Shown here piece after piece: positions 8,089-17,300 of a DNA stretch of 35,627 nucleotides. The stretch is from CAYLKS01 sp964384205 [NCBI: uncultured bacterium] (GTDB lineage Bacteria > JAGOEH01): contig CAYLKS010000034.1 of the NCBI GenBank assembly GCA_964384205.1, positions 1 to 35,627 on the forward strand. The letters run 5' to 3'. A program made the position numbers and the translations under genes. A model generated the notes under the pieces. That model had not been told where the DNA came from, ran no database searches, and was given only the letters and a program-made list of their open reading frames with translations. Position 1 is the first letter of the stretch. Each line of letters begins with the position of its first letter.

Positions 8089-8118
8089 TTGACAAATATT
8101 ATAAAAAGAATTTACTTT
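8089..8118 (+). promoter_or_regulatory. Promoter of the T9SS-cargo gene
   Basis: TTGACA (8089-8094) is followed by a weak -10, either TTTACT (8111-8116, 16-nt spacer) or TACTTT (8113-8118, 18-nt spacer). It is divergent from the prs promoter, with about 36 nt between the two -35 boxes. The leader to the ATG at 8186 is about 60 nt, longer than others in this window. Confidence 0.5.
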
Positions 8119-8185
8119 AGGTAAGTCTGGTGAAATGAATTCTTCTTTAATAATTATAATTTATATGAATTGAAAGGATAGCAAT

Positions 8186-9664
8186 ATGAAAAAAATATTG
8201 ATTTTGTTTGTTTTGGTAGGGATATATTTAAATATTTATTCTTTTTCTTTTATCTCAGTTAACCAGGAAAATGATCAAGTAATTTCAATAATTGATACAG
8301 ATTATCATATGGATTATGGTTTCAAAATACCATTGACATATAAAGTACAGTTTAATTCAGAGAGCACTAATTTATTTGCTCAATTTAAATATTCATATAT
8401 AAATGACTGGGAAGTAATAAAAGAATACAATAAAGAAGATTTTTTTAATAATGAAATAGCAGTTCGTTTTGATTATGAAAATAAATTTGCATATATTTCT
8501 ATACCTTATGGGGAATCGACTGATACTGTATTTATTAGAATTGTTGATCAAAATGAACAAAAAGTTGGAATAACTTTTTTGGAAATTACTAAATTTTATG
8601 ATAATAGAGATATGGCTGTAATAGGAAGTGCCGATGATATGGCTGAATGGTCAAGAACAAAATTTAATACATCAATAAAGCACACTCGAGAACGTAATTT
8701 GTGGCTTACTATTGGGATTAATCCTGATGGCTGCAATTCTACTACGTGGTATTTTATCCAACGGCAAATGGTATTAGGATATGTAGAACCTGCAAGTCAT
8801 ACAAATAATCATCCGAATCCCAATCAATATGGTCATTATGGAGCAGATAAAAAATATGATTATGAATATGAAATTTTAAACTCAAAAGAAAAAATTATTC
8901 AAAATTTACAAATGACGGATTTGTTCTCTTGTAAGGGGAGAAGATATGTTTATACCTTTATTGCTCCTAATGGCTATACAGATAATATTATAGATTCATT
9001 GGTAGGGGCCGGTAAATATCTCGTTAATCGGTTATATTATCCTGGATATTATGGTTTTTCAGAATGGGATTCTGTAAAAAATAGTTTTTATCCAATAGGA
9101 GTGGGTGTTGCTATTGATCCTCCACGTGAACAATTAGGCTGGGGGATAGGGTGTAATAACCTTGATTCATTAAATGCTGCGTTTGATTATGCATTATCTA
9201 AGAATACAGTATATCATTTTATGTTTCATCCAAATGTTGTAGAGTGGGATAAAGCTTATACATTGGAACATTTAGATTATATTTCAAACAGGAAAAATGT
9301 GTGGTATACTTCTGTTGGGCATTTGTATTTATATCATTTTGCGCAGATTAATTATATTTCATCTGTAGATACGCAGGAACAAAATCATATATTATCAGTT
9401 CCTCTTATTTCATTAATAAAATCTTATCCAAATCCGACGTCTTCAACTTATAATATAAAGTATATGCTTTTTTCAAATTCAGATATTAATTTGTATATTT
9501 TTAATAATGTAGGGCAAGTTGTATTTAAAGGAGTATATTTAAATCAAAATGAAGGTACACATGTAATCAATATTAATTTAACTGATTTGCCGAGTGGAAT
9601 TTATTTTTATTCTATACAAGCAAAAGATAAAATAAAAACGGGTAAAGTAGTTAAAATACAGTAG
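8186..9664 (+). CDS. Secreted polysaccharide-deacetylase-like protein with T9SS C-terminal sorting domain
   Basis: 492 residues. An N-terminal signal peptide (ILILFVLVGIYLNIYSFSF) is followed by a beta-rich domain (about 20-140). Next comes a divergent NodB-type fold with GSADDM (Asp150, Asp151), HTNNH (His205, His209), an APNGY loop and FMFHP. The Asp-His-His metal set of carbohydrate esterase family 4 therefore seems to be kept, though the usual TFDD and R-P-Y contexts are altered. The last 80 residues, from SYPNPTSSTYNIKYML to LPSGIYFYSIQ and GKVVKIQ, are a clear type A T9SS sorting domain, so the protein should be exported and anchored to or released from the outer surface. SD GAAAGGA precedes the ATG. 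It stands alone between two operons. Activity on a polysaccharide is inferred. Confidence 0.75.
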   Translation: MKKILILFVLVGIYLNIYSFSFISVNQENDQVISIIDTDYHMDYGFKIPLTYKVQFNSESTNLFAQFKYSYINDWEVIKEYNKEDFFNNEIAVRFDYENKFAYISIPYGESTDTVFIRIVDQNEQKVGITFLEITKFYDNRDMAVIGSADDMAEWSRTKFNTSIKHTRERNLWLTIGINPDGCNSTTWYFIQRQMVLGYVEPASHTNNHPNPNQYGHYGADKKYDYEYEILNSKEKIIQNLQMTDLFSCKGRRYVYTFIAPNGYTDNIIDSLVGAGKYLVNRLYYPGYYGFSEWDSVKNSFYPIGVGVAIDPPREQLGWGIGCNNLDSLNAAFDYALSKNTVYHFMFHPNVVEWDKAYTLEHLDYISNRKNVWYTSVGHLYLYHFAQINYISSVDTQEQNHILSVPLISLIKSYPNPTSSTYNIKYMLFSNSDINLYIFNNVGQVVFKGVYLNQNEGTHVININLTDLPSGIYFYSIQAKDKIKTGKVVKIQ

Positions 9665-9755
9665 AATAAGCAAAAAAATTGGAACTTTTATATATTTTAA
9701 TCAATTATATAGAGTAATCAAACAACTTTAAAAACCTAAATCAGGAGTGGGTATT

Positions 9756-10703
9756 ATGATCGTTATTGACAATTTAGTAAAGTATTATGGTTCGTTTCTC
9801 GCTGTTGATCAAATAAGTTTTGAAGTGAGAAAAGGTGAAATTTTAGGTTTTTTAGGTCCTAATGGGGCGGGGAAAACAACAACAATGAAAATTATAACGG
9901 GTTATATGCCGCCCAGTGCTGGTAATGTTTATGTTGATGGTATGAGTGTTACTGAACATTCGTTAGATATCCGAAAGAAAATAGGTTATCTTCCAGAACA
10001 TAATGCACTATATCCTGATATGGGAATTATGGAGTATTTACAATTTATAATGGATGCAAGAGAAATCCCAAAAGATAAGCAGTCCAAACAAATGCAATAT
10101 GCAATTGAGGTTTGTGGTTTAACAGATGTATTGTCTAAAAACATAGGAGAATTGTCAAAAGGTTATAAACAACGTGTTGGTTTAGCACAGGCTTTAATAC
10201 ATAATCCTGATATCTTAATTTTAGATGAACCTACTGTTGGTCTTGACCCAAACCAAATAATTGAAATAAGAAATTTAATTAAAAAAATAGGAGAAGAAAA
10301 AACAGTTATTTTATCTACTCATATATTACCAGAAGTAGAGGTTACATGTGATAGAGTAGTAATTATAAATAAAGGAAAAATAGCGGCTATTGGGACTACT
10401 GATGATTTGCAAAAAACTTTTAAGGGTAATGATAAAATAGAAATTATTTTAAAAGATAAAATAGATGAAAGTATTAAAGAAAAAATTCAAAAAATAGATG
10501 GGATTTTAAATATTACTTCACATAATACAGAAGAGGATCAATCAATTATAAAAATTGAAGTTGAAAAAGGTAAAGATCCAAGATATGATATTTTTCAGTT
10601 TATAGTCCAGGAAAAACTGCCTTTGCTTGAATTGAAAAGAGAGCAAATTAGTCTTGAAGATATATTTAGAGAACTTACAGTTCAGGAAAATCTAAATAAT
10701 TAA
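9756..10703 (+). CDS. gldA: ABC transporter ATPase, GldA-like
   Basis: A 315-residue ABC ATPase with Walker A GPNGAGKTT, Q/E-loop GYLPEHNALYP, signature LSKGYKQRVG, Walker B ILILDEPTVGLD and the switch histidine in LSTHIL. The C-terminal 80 residues form the accessory domain usual in GldA/CcmA-type ATPases. With the membrane protein and GldG-like gene behind it, this forms the gldA-F-G type transporter, required for gliding in flavobacteria but widespread in non-gliding FCB members. The ATG at 9756 stands 8 nt after AGGAG (9743-9747). An in-frame GTG at 9747 overlaps that SD and is rejected. The gene symbol is by similarity, and gliding itself is not implied. Confidence 0.85.
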   Translation: MIVIDNLVKYYGSFLAVDQISFEVRKGEILGFLGPNGAGKTTTMKIITGYMPPSAGNVYVDGMSVTEHSLDIRKKIGYLPEHNALYPDMGIMEYLQFIMDAREIPKDKQSKQMQYAIEVCGLTDVLSKNIGELSKGYKQRVGLAQALIHNPDILILDEPTVGLDPNQIIEIRNLIKKIGEEKTVILSTHILPEVEVTCDRVVIINKGKIAAIGTTDDLQKTFKGNDKIEIILKDKIDESIKEKIQKIDGILNITSHNTEEDQSIIKIEVEKGKDPRYDIFQFIVQEKLPLLELKREQISLEDIFRELTVQENLNN

Positions 10704-10719
10704 TAACAGGAGTATGACT

Positions 10720-11439
10720 ATGAATTTTAAAACTATTATTGCTATCTATAAAAAGGAACTCAAAAGTTATTTTTATTCGGCAACTGCTTATGTTGTTAAT
10801 GTTCTATTTTTGCTTATAATTGGTTGGTTTTTTACAGCAACATTATTTATAAATGGTGGCGAAGCAACAATGCGCCCTGTTTATAGTTATGTTCCATTAT
10901 TATTTTTGTTCTTTATACCGGCGATTACAATGAAAACCATTGCCGAGGAGAAAAAATCTAATACCTTTGAATTGCTTGTTACTATGCCGATTAATGATAT
11001 TGAGATAATTTTAGGTAAATTTTTTGCTGCCTTGACATTAGTTTTAATATCTGTTTTACTTACTTTTATATATGTAATTACTTTATCTATGTTTGGAGAT
11101 GTTGATACTGGAGAGATAATAGGTGGTTATTTAGGGCTTATTTTTATGGCCAGTGCTTATATTTCCTTAGGTATTTTCGCGTCAAGTCTAACGGATAATC
11201 AGATTGTAGCATTTATTATTGCATTTATTTTTGCATTTTTCTTTTTTATAATTAATAAAATAACTTTATTTTTACCAGTTGGATTAAGTCGTTTTTTTGA
11301 ATATATTAGTATTGATTATCATTTTTCAAATATTTCCAAAGGAATTATTGATTCAAGGGATATTATTTATTATTTATCGATTACTGTGCTTGGTTTGTAC
11401 TTTGCTAATTTTGTGCTTGAATCAAGAAAAAATGATTAA
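10720..11439 (+). CDS. gldF: ABC-2 type permease, GldF-like
   Basis: A 239-residue membrane protein with about six hydrophobic helices, the membrane half of an ABC-2 exporter. After an amphipathic start (KTIIAIYKKELKSYF) come the helices and the conserved TIAEEKKSNTFELLVTMPI loop, typical of the GldF/NosY group. I start it at ATG 10720, 7 nt after AGGAG (10708-10712). The ATG at 10714 is only 1 nt from the SD. It follows the ATPase gene by 16 nt and precedes the GldG-like gene by 15 nt, so the three should be made together. Confidence 0.85.
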   Translation: MNFKTIIAIYKKELKSYFYSATAYVVNVLFLLIIGWFFTATLFINGGEATMRPVYSYVPLLFLFFIPAITMKTIAEEKKSNTFELLVTMPINDIEIILGKFFAALTLVLISVLLTFIYVITLSMFGDVDTGEIIGGYLGLIFMASAYISLGIFASSLTDNQIVAFIIAFIFAFFFFIINKITLFLPVGLSRFFEYISIDYHFSNISKGIIDSRDIIYYLSITVLGLYFANFVLESRKND

Positions 11440-11454
11440 TAAGGGGATGGAAAT

Positions 11455-13044
11455 ATGAAAAAGAATTTAAATTATAATAAAATTGTTAATGCTATTCTTT
11501 TAGTAGCATTGATTATTTTAATAAATATATTTTCTTTAAATGTGTTTACAAGGTTGGATTTGACAGATAATAATATTTTTTCATTATCAGATGCTTCTAA
11601 AAATATTTTGAAAAAAATTGATGACAGAGTTACGATTAAGGCTTATTTTACTAAGAACTTACCAGCTCCTTATAGTTCTGTTTCAAGATATGTAAAGGAT
11701 ATTTTAGAAGAATATGAAGCGTATGGAAGAGGCAAAATTTATTTTGAATTTATAAATCCAGGAGATGATAAGAAGTTAGAAAAAGAAGCATTAGAATTTC
11801 GTGTGCCACCTGTTCAGATTAATGCTTTAGAAAATGATAAATTAGAAATTAAAAAAGTTTATATGGGGTTGGTTTTTCTTTACCATGATAAAAAAGAGGT
11901 TCTTCCTGTAATAAGTAAGACAGCAGGGCTTGAATATGATATTACAAGTACAATTAAAAAACTTATCGAGAAAAATAAGAAGAAGATTGGTATAATTCAG
12001 GGACATGGTGAGCCTGATTTTAACAATCAATTGAGTACTCTTACAGCAGTATTTAATAAACAATATGATGTAAAGCCTATTAATTTGCCAAATGTTAATT
12101 CTATTGAAGCTGATGCCATTTTATGGATTTCTCCATCGGATACTATTTCTAAAAGTGATCTTTATAAAATTGACCAATTTATTATGAAGGGCGGGAAAGT
12201 TGGATTATTTCTTAATAATTATGATGTTAAGTTAGAAAAAGGTATTGCGTTTCCTAAAAGGTTAAATATTTCAAATTTCTTAGAAAATTATGGAATCAAA
12301 ATTAATAATGATATGGTAATGGATTTACAATGCGCTCCTGTAAGTGTATCGCAGAGGCAGGGATTTTTTCAAATTGTTAATCAGATTAATTATCCATATT
12401 TCCCAATAATAACAGATTTTAATAAAGATGAGATTTTAGTAAAAGATTTAGAACGAACTGTACATTTTTTCCCATCATCAATTGATACTGCTTTTGCTGG
12501 TAAAATTGGTATAAAATTTTTGTATTTAGAAAAAACTTCAGATAAGTCAAAATTGGAGTTAAGACCTTATAATGTTAGCCCACTACAAAAGTTCCTACCT
12601 GCGACATTTAATAAAAAAGGTTTGATTATATCAGGAATTTATACAGGCAAATTTAAAAGTTTTTTTCAGAAAGATAGCATACCTTCTGAATTTGATAAAA
12701 ATTTATATTTGGGGGAATCCGATACTAATAGGATTATAGTTTTTACAGAAGGGCGATTTTTACAGGATGATTATCTTGCATCTGCACGTGAAAATTTAAT
12801 ACTTGCTTCAAATATTGTTGATTGGCTTTCACAAGATGAGGATTTAATTGCGATTAGATCAAAGCAAGTTACAGCAAGGCCTTTACATGCTCCTGAAAGC
12901 AATGTTACCAGAAATATTATAAAATGGTTGAATATTTTAATTCCACCTGTACTTATGATTATTTTAGGTTTTGTAATATCCGTATGGAGAAAATCTAATA
13001 GAAATAAAACAATTGCTTTAATTATAAATAAAACGGAGGGATAA
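11455..13044 (+). CDS. gldG: GldG-like ABC transporter auxiliary protein
   Basis: 529 residues with one membrane helix near each end (about 10-30 and 495-513) and a large extracytoplasmic region between. The opening RLDLTDNNIFSLSDASKNIL and the later GHGEPDF segment are hallmarks of the GldG/ABC_transp_aux family. The central part looks like a ThuA/GATase-type Rossmann fold without catalytic residues. In gliding flavobacteria GldG associates with GldA and GldF. Its substrate is unknown. The SD AAGGGGA sits about 8 nt ahead of the ATG. The next gene starts 1 nt after the stop. Confidence 0.85.
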   Translation: MKKNLNYNKIVNAILLVALIILINIFSLNVFTRLDLTDNNIFSLSDASKNILKKIDDRVTIKAYFTKNLPAPYSSVSRYVKDILEEYEAYGRGKIYFEFINPGDDKKLEKEALEFRVPPVQINALENDKLEIKKVYMGLVFLYHDKKEVLPVISKTAGLEYDITSTIKKLIEKNKKKIGIIQGHGEPDFNNQLSTLTAVFNKQYDVKPINLPNVNSIEADAILWISPSDTISKSDLYKIDQFIMKGGKVGLFLNNYDVKLEKGIAFPKRLNISNFLENYGIKINNDMVMDLQCAPVSVSQRQGFFQIVNQINYPYFPIITDFNKDEILVKDLERTVHFFPSSIDTAFAGKIGIKFLYLEKTSDKSKLELRPYNVSPLQKFLPATFNKKGLIISGIYTGKFKSFFQKDSIPSEFDKNLYLGESDTNRIIVFTEGRFLQDDYLASARENLILASNIVDWLSQDEDLIAIRSKQVTARPLHAPESNVTRNIIKWLNILIPPVLMIILGFVISVWRKSNRNKTIALIINKTEG

Positions 13045-13045
13045 G

Positions 13046-14041
13046 ATGAAAAAATCTAATTGGATATTGTTATTCATTATAATAATTTTATCAATTCTTG
13101 TATACATAAATAATAGAGAAGAGAGTAAAACTGAAAAATCTACAATTAATACTTCATTTACAACATGTGATACTTCTTTAATTGATAAATTTGAAATGAA
13201 AACTTCTGATGATGAAGATATTATTCTTGTAAAAGATGCCGGCAAATGGTATATTAATCAGCCTATTCACTATCCTGCAAATTCAAGTATTATCCAGACT
13301 TTGTTAGAAAAAATAGCAAATTTTAAAGTAGAAAATTTAATTAGTACTAAAAAATTTGAAATTTCGGCTGATGGTAAAGATACTACAGATTTATTTAAAA
13401 AGTTTGAAGTTGATTCTGCAACAGGTTTTCCAGTAAAAATTTATCAAAATGGGGAACTTAAAACTAATTTCATTTTAGGTAAAATTGATAATGACTATAG
13501 TCATACTTACATTAGGGAAACAAATCATAATGAAGTATATTTATTAACTGATAATGTTAAGTATGCTTTTAAAAGAAGATTGAAAGATTGGAGAGATAAG
13601 ACCATCTTAAAACTTGATAAAGATATTATTTCTAAAGTTTATATTAAAAATCCAGAAGGTGAGTTTATTTTAACAAAAAACGATACGTTATGGAATATTG
13701 ATGTTAATGGTAAAACAGAAAGAGCAAAGAAATCAAGTGTAAATCTGATACTGTCAAATCTTTCAAATTTGTTAACAGCTGATTTTAATGATACAACAAA
13801 AGTTTCTTTTGATAAACCAGATCTTTTATTAAAAGTAGATTTGGTTGGTGGTAAAAATGTTGAATTAAGAGCAGTTAAAAAAGATAAAGAAGGAAATAAA
13901 TATTATATTCAGACTAGTGATAAAAGACAGGTTTTTGAAGTTTATAAAGGCACAATATCTGTATTCTTAAATAAGCCAGAATATTTTGTTGAAAAGAAAA
14001 AAGAAGAACAAAATAAAGGTAAAAATAATGAACAAAAATAA
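13046..14041 (+). CDS. DUF4340 membrane-anchored protein
   Basis: 331 residues: an N-terminal membrane anchor (about 5-22), then a repetitive alpha/beta region with two similar halves (each with the pattern 'DAGKWYINQP' or 'NDTLWNIDVNG', then helix and strand), fitting DUF4340. Such genes commonly follow gldG-like genes and are thought to be part of the same envelope complex. The function is unknown. The C-terminus is Lys/Glu/Asn-rich. The SD GGAGGG overlaps the end of the gldG-like gene, and the last 14 nt overlap the next gene. Confidence 0.8.
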   Translation: MKKSNWILLFIIIILSILVYINNREESKTEKSTINTSFTTCDTSLIDKFEMKTSDDEDIILVKDAGKWYINQPIHYPANSSIIQTLLEKIANFKVENLISTKKFEISADGKDTTDLFKKFEVDSATGFPVKIYQNGELKTNFILGKIDNDYSHTYIRETNHNEVYLLTDNVKYAFKRRLKDWRDKTILKLDKDIISKVYIKNPEGEFILTKNDTLWNIDVNGKTERAKKSSVNLILSNLSNLLTADFNDTTKVSFDKPDLLLKVDLVGGKNVELRAVKKDKEGNKYYIQTSDKRQVFEVYKGTISVFLNKPEYFVEKKKEEQNKGKNNEQK

Positions 14042-15494
14042 ATTTTATAATTACTTTGATGAATTGCCATTGTTGACTGATTTATATCAATTGACAATGG
14101 GGTATGGTTATTGGAAGAACGGAATTGCAGAAAATGATGTTGTATTTAATTTATATTTTAGGCAAAATCCATTTAATGGAGGGTATACAGTAGCTGCAGG
14201 TCTTGAATATGTTATAAAATTTTTGAAAAATTATCATTTTAATGAGAATGCTTTAGATTATTTATCTACTCTAAAAAATTCAGATGGGACAAAAATATTC
14301 GAGATAGAGTTTTTAGATTATTTAAAAAATATCAAATTGGAATTAGATATTGATGCAATAGAAGAGGGAAAATTAGTCTTCCCTCTTGAACCGTTAATAA
14401 GAGTTCGAGGTCCTATAATACAAGCACAACTAATTGAAACAACCCTTTTAAATATTGTTAATTTTCAAACGTTGATAGCAACAAAGGCATGTAGAATTGT
14501 TCTTGCTGCGGAGGGTAGACCTATTGCAGAATTTGGTTTGAGACGAGCACAGGGATTTGATGGAGGTATATCTGCTACCCGTGCTGCTTATATTGGAGGA
14601 TGCAGTGGAACTTCGAATGTATTGGCTGCAAAAATATTTAATATTCCTCCAATAGGAACTCATTCACATTCATGGGTGATGTTTTTTAATAATGAAAAAG
14701 AAGCTTTTGATGCTTATATTCATGCTTTACCTTCAAATTGTACATTGTTAGTTGATACTTATAATACAATAAACGGTGTTAAAAATGCCATCGAAGCTGT
14801 TAAAAATAAGAAAAATGTTATATTGAAAGGGATCAGGCTTGATTCAGGCGATCTTGCTTATCTTTCTCAAAAAACAAGAGAACTTTTAGACGAGGCTGGA
14901 CTAAAAGATACAAAGATAATTGCTTCCAATGATTTAGATGAATATATAATAGAAAGTTTGATAGATCAGAAAGCCAATATAGATATATTTGGAGTTGGTA
15001 CTAATTTAGTAACAGCAAAAGATCAGCCTGCATTAGGTGGAATTTATAAACTCACAGCAATTAAAAATAATAATAGATGGGTTCCAAAAATTAAAATTTC
15101 AGAACAACCAATTAAAATTAATATTCCTGGAATTCAGAAAGTAAAAAGATTTTATGATAAAGATGGTTTGATGTCTATTGATTTAATATATGATGTTACT
15201 GAAAATATTGAAGATATAGAGTATGCAATTGATCCTTTTTTTGAGTATAGAAGAAAAAAAATAACTGACTTTGAAGAATCAGAAGATTTATTAATACCTA
15301 TTTTCAAGAAAGGGGAATTAGTATATAATTTGCCGACGATTAGTGACATTAGAGAAAAACTCCAAAAAGATCTTAGAAGGTTGCATTATTCTCATAAAAG
15401 ATTGAAAAATCCCCATATTTATCCTGTGGGTATAAGTCATTATCTTTTTAATTTGAAGAAAAGATTAATAATGGAGGCAAAAGGCTATGAATAA
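14028..15494 (+). CDS. pncB: Nicotinate phosphoribosyltransferase
   Basis: 488 residues from the ATG at 14028, beginning close to the family's usual LLTDLYQLTMGYGYW motif. It couples nicotinate and PRPP, with ATP use, to nicotinate mononucleotide, the key step of NAD salvage. GTHSHSW holds the regulatory or catalytic histidine, and DTYNT and RLDSGDL are the phosphate- and metal-binding motifs. An upstream in-frame ATG at 13986 would add a Lys-rich extension and a 56-nt overlap, so I reject it. The start overlaps the DUF4340 gene by 14 nt. The SD is weak (AAAGGT), which fits coupling. It is followed by nicotinamidase, its pathway partner. Confidence 0.92.
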   Translation: MNKNKFYNYFDELPLLTDLYQLTMGYGYWKNGIAENDVVFNLYFRQNPFNGGYTVAAGLEYVIKFLKNYHFNENALDYLSTLKNSDGTKIFEIEFLDYLKNIKLELDIDAIEEGKLVFPLEPLIRVRGPIIQAQLIETTLLNIVNFQTLIATKACRIVLAAEGRPIAEFGLRRAQGFDGGISATRAAYIGGCSGTSNVLAAKIFNIPPIGTHSHSWVMFFNNEKEAFDAYIHALPSNCTLLVDTYNTINGVKNAIEAVKNKKNVILKGIRLDSGDLAYLSQKTRELLDEAGLKDTKIIASNDLDEYIIESLIDQKANIDIFGVGTNLVTAKDQPALGGIYKLTAIKNNNRWVPKIKISEQPIKINIPGIQKVKRFYDKDGLMSIDLIYDVTENIEDIEYAIDPFFEYRRKKITDFEESEDLLIPIFKKGELVYNLPTISDIREKLQKDLRRLHYSHKRLKNPHIYPVGISHYLFNLKKRLIMEAKGYE

Positions 15495-16116
15495 AAATGC
15501 CTTAATAATTGTGGATGTACAAAATGATTTTTGTAGCGGTGGAGCATTAGAAGTTAAAAATGCTGAATCTATTATTCCTGTTATTAATCAAATTCGTGAT
15601 AAATTTGATTACGTATTTTTAACAAAAGATTGGCATCCTCTTAATCATGTTAGTTTTGCTAAAAATCATAATAAAAATCCAGGTGAGATAATTGAATTAA
15701 AAAATGGAGTCAAGCAAATTTTATGGCCTGTACATTGTGTACAAAATAGTAAAGGCGCTGATTTTCATCCGGATTTAATAGTTAAAAACACTGATATTAT
15801 TATTTATAAAGGAGAAGATCCTGAAATAGATAGCTATAGTGGTTTTTATGACAACGGACATTTGAAATCCACCGGATTAGCTGAAAAGTTGAGAGAATTT
15901 GGTATAAATAAAATATTTATCACAGGACTTGCAACAGATTATTGTGTGAAATTTACCACAATTGATGGAATAAAAGAAGGATTTAAAACTCATTTAATAA
16001 AGGATGCTTGTAAAGCAGTTAATATAAAACCCGATGATGAAAAAAAAGCTATAGAAGAAATGCAGAATATAGGAGCAATTGTTATTTTATCTAATGAAAT
16101 TCCTATTCACCTATAA
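15487..16116 (+). CDS. pncA: Nicotinamidase
   Basis: A 209-residue isochorismatase-fold amidase converting nicotinamide to nicotinate, which the preceding enzyme then uses. The catalytic triad is visible as Asp10 (VDVQNDFC), Lys108 ([14 protein letters not shown]) and Cys153 (GLATDYCV). The metal ligands Asp48, His50 (KDWHPLNH) and His83 also match the family. It overlaps the preceding gene by 8 nt, so the two-step salvage route is translated as a unit. Its 3' end overlaps the convergent yjbQ-like gene by 14 nt. Confidence 0.93.
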   Translation: MNKNALIIVDVQNDFCSGGALEVKNAESIIPVINQIRDKFDYVFLTKDWHPLNHVSFAKNHNKNPGEIIELKNGVKQILWPVHCVQNSKGADFHPDLIVKNTDIIIYKGEDPEIDSYSGFYDNGHLKSTGLAEKLREFGINKIFITGLATDYCVKFTTIDGIKEGFKTHLIKDACKAVNIKPDDEKKAIEEMQNIGAIVILSNEIPIHL

Positions 16117-16522
16117 TTTTTATTAAAACTCTTTTCCTTCTTCTTCCGTCGAATTCTGCATAATAAATTTGTTCCCATGGTCCAAAATCCAGTTTTCCAT
16201 GAGTGATTGCAACGACTACTTCTCTTCCTAAGACTGTTCTTTTTATATGAGCATCTCCGTTGTCTTCTCCAGTTTGGTTATGTCTGTATCGGTTAAGTGG
16301 CTGATGAGGAGCTAATTTTTCTAAAAAATCATCAATATCCTGAATGAGTCCTGATTCTGCATCATTTATATGGACTCCTGCTGTTATATGCATGGCATTG
16401 ACCAGACATAAGCCTTCTTTTATTCCACTTTCTCTAACAGCTTCTTCAACTTCTCTGGTAATATTGATATAATCTCTTCTATTAGGGGTGTTAAACCATA
16501 GTTCTTTTCTATAAGATTTCAT
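16103..16522 (-). CDS. YjbQ/UPF0047 family protein
   Basis: A 139-residue single-domain protein of the YjbQ (UPF0047) family. Family marks are [40 protein letters not shown] and [19 protein letters not shown]. The usual HTTAGV is HITAGV here. Some members have weak thiamine-phosphate synthase activity, but the physiological role is unknown. It follows skp by 18 nt and is probably co-transcribed with it. Its end overlaps the convergent nicotinamidase gene. Confidence 0.85.
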   Translation of the reverse strand: MKSYRKELWFNTPNRRDYINITREVEEAVRESGIKEGLCLVNAMHITAGVHINDAESGLIQDIDDFLEKLAPHQPLNRYRHNQTGEDNGDAHIKRTVLGREVVVAITHGKLDFGPWEQIYYAEFDGRRRKRVLIKIIGE

Positions 16523-16540
16523 ACATAGATACCTTTTTTA

Positions 16541-17083
16541 TTATTTTGTACCTTTTTTCCCTGATGTTGTTTTTTTACCAGGTGTTGTGCTTAATGTGTT
16601 TAATGTTCTTAAAACTTCATTGGTAATGTCCCATGCTTCATTTGCATAGTATGTGTTAGATACATCTAATACAAAATCAAACCCTTCTTTTCTTGCAATT
16701 TTTTCAATAGCTATTTTTAATTTTTCCTGTATAGGAGCTAGTAGTTCGTTTTCTCTCTGAACAGCTTTATTTTGTTGTTCTTGTAAAAATTGTTGATAAT
16801 TTGTAATTTTTTGCTGAATTAGGTTTTGTTTTTCTTTCTTTTTTTCTTCTGATAATAGCATGGCTTGAGTTTCAAGTTCTTTTCTTAAGCTATCAATTTC
16901 TTGTTGCATTGATTGGAGTTTTGCTTGAATATTTGACATTTCAGCCTGATATTGTTTTTCTGCTTCTTTATAGTCTTTAAAATTTTGTCTTATTTTTAGA
17001 ATGTCAATATAAGCTATTTTGGTTTGAGCAAATGTTCCTGTTGAAAATAAACTTAATATTAATACGAAAAATAATTTTCTCAT
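16541..17083 (-). CDS. skp: Periplasmic chaperone Skp/OmpH family
   Basis: A 180-residue protein with a signal peptide (MRKLFFVLILSLFSTGTFAQ), then TKIAYIDILKIRQN, a long coiled coil (about 40-115, rich in Gln, Glu and Lys) and a return strand with EKIARKEGFDFVLDVSN. This is the OmpH/Skp layout: a trimer with long helical arms that hold unfolded outer-membrane proteins in the periplasm. The gene has its own strong promoter and SD (AAGGAGG). It supports the presence of an outer membrane. The C-terminal tail is Thr/Lys/Gly-rich. Confidence 0.9.
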   Translation of the reverse strand: MRKLFFVLILSLFSTGTFAQTKIAYIDILKIRQNFKDYKEAEKQYQAEMSNIQAKLQSMQQEIDSLRKELETQAMLLSEEKKKEKQNLIQQKITNYQQFLQEQQNKAVQRENELLAPIQEKLKIAIEKIARKEGFDFVLDVSNTYYANEAWDITNEVLRTLNTLSTTPGKKTTSGKKGTK

Positions 17084-17109
17084 ATTTATATCCTCCTTCT
17101 TTTTTATTT

Positions 17110-17138
17110 ATATTAGAAAAAAAAAACATATTTGTCAA
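17110..17138 (-). promoter_or_regulatory. Promoter of skp-yjbQ
   Basis: On the minus strand TTGACA (17133-17138), a 17-nt spacer and TAATAT (17110-17115), followed by SD GGAGG (17092-17096). Confidence 0.8.
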
Positions 17139-17261
17139 TAGAAATTAGTTTTCTGTTATGTGAAAATAGATGAAATAATTTTTTTATTGTTCAATGATTG
17201 ACATTTTTTTTAGGAGAATTTCATATATCTATTATTTTCCAGATTATAGTATATTTTTATA

Positions 17262-17290
17262 TTGACAACCTTTATCTGTTGTATTATTAT
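17262..17290 (+). promoter_or_regulatory. Promoter of truA
   Basis: TTGACA (17262-17267), a 17-nt spacer and TATTAT (17285-17290). The expected start of transcription, near 17297, is only about 4 nt before the truA ATG. Confidence 0.75.
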
Positions 17291-17300
17291 ATAAGGTTGT

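Noticed and set aside
9747-9755. GTG start for the ABC ATPase
   Set aside because: The GTG overlaps the SD itself; the ATG at 9756 has proper spacing and the family-typical first residues.
13986-14027. Upstream ATG for nicotinate phosphoribosyltransferase
   Set aside because: It adds a Lys-rich segment that is the DUF4340 tail in another frame and is absent from the enzyme family.
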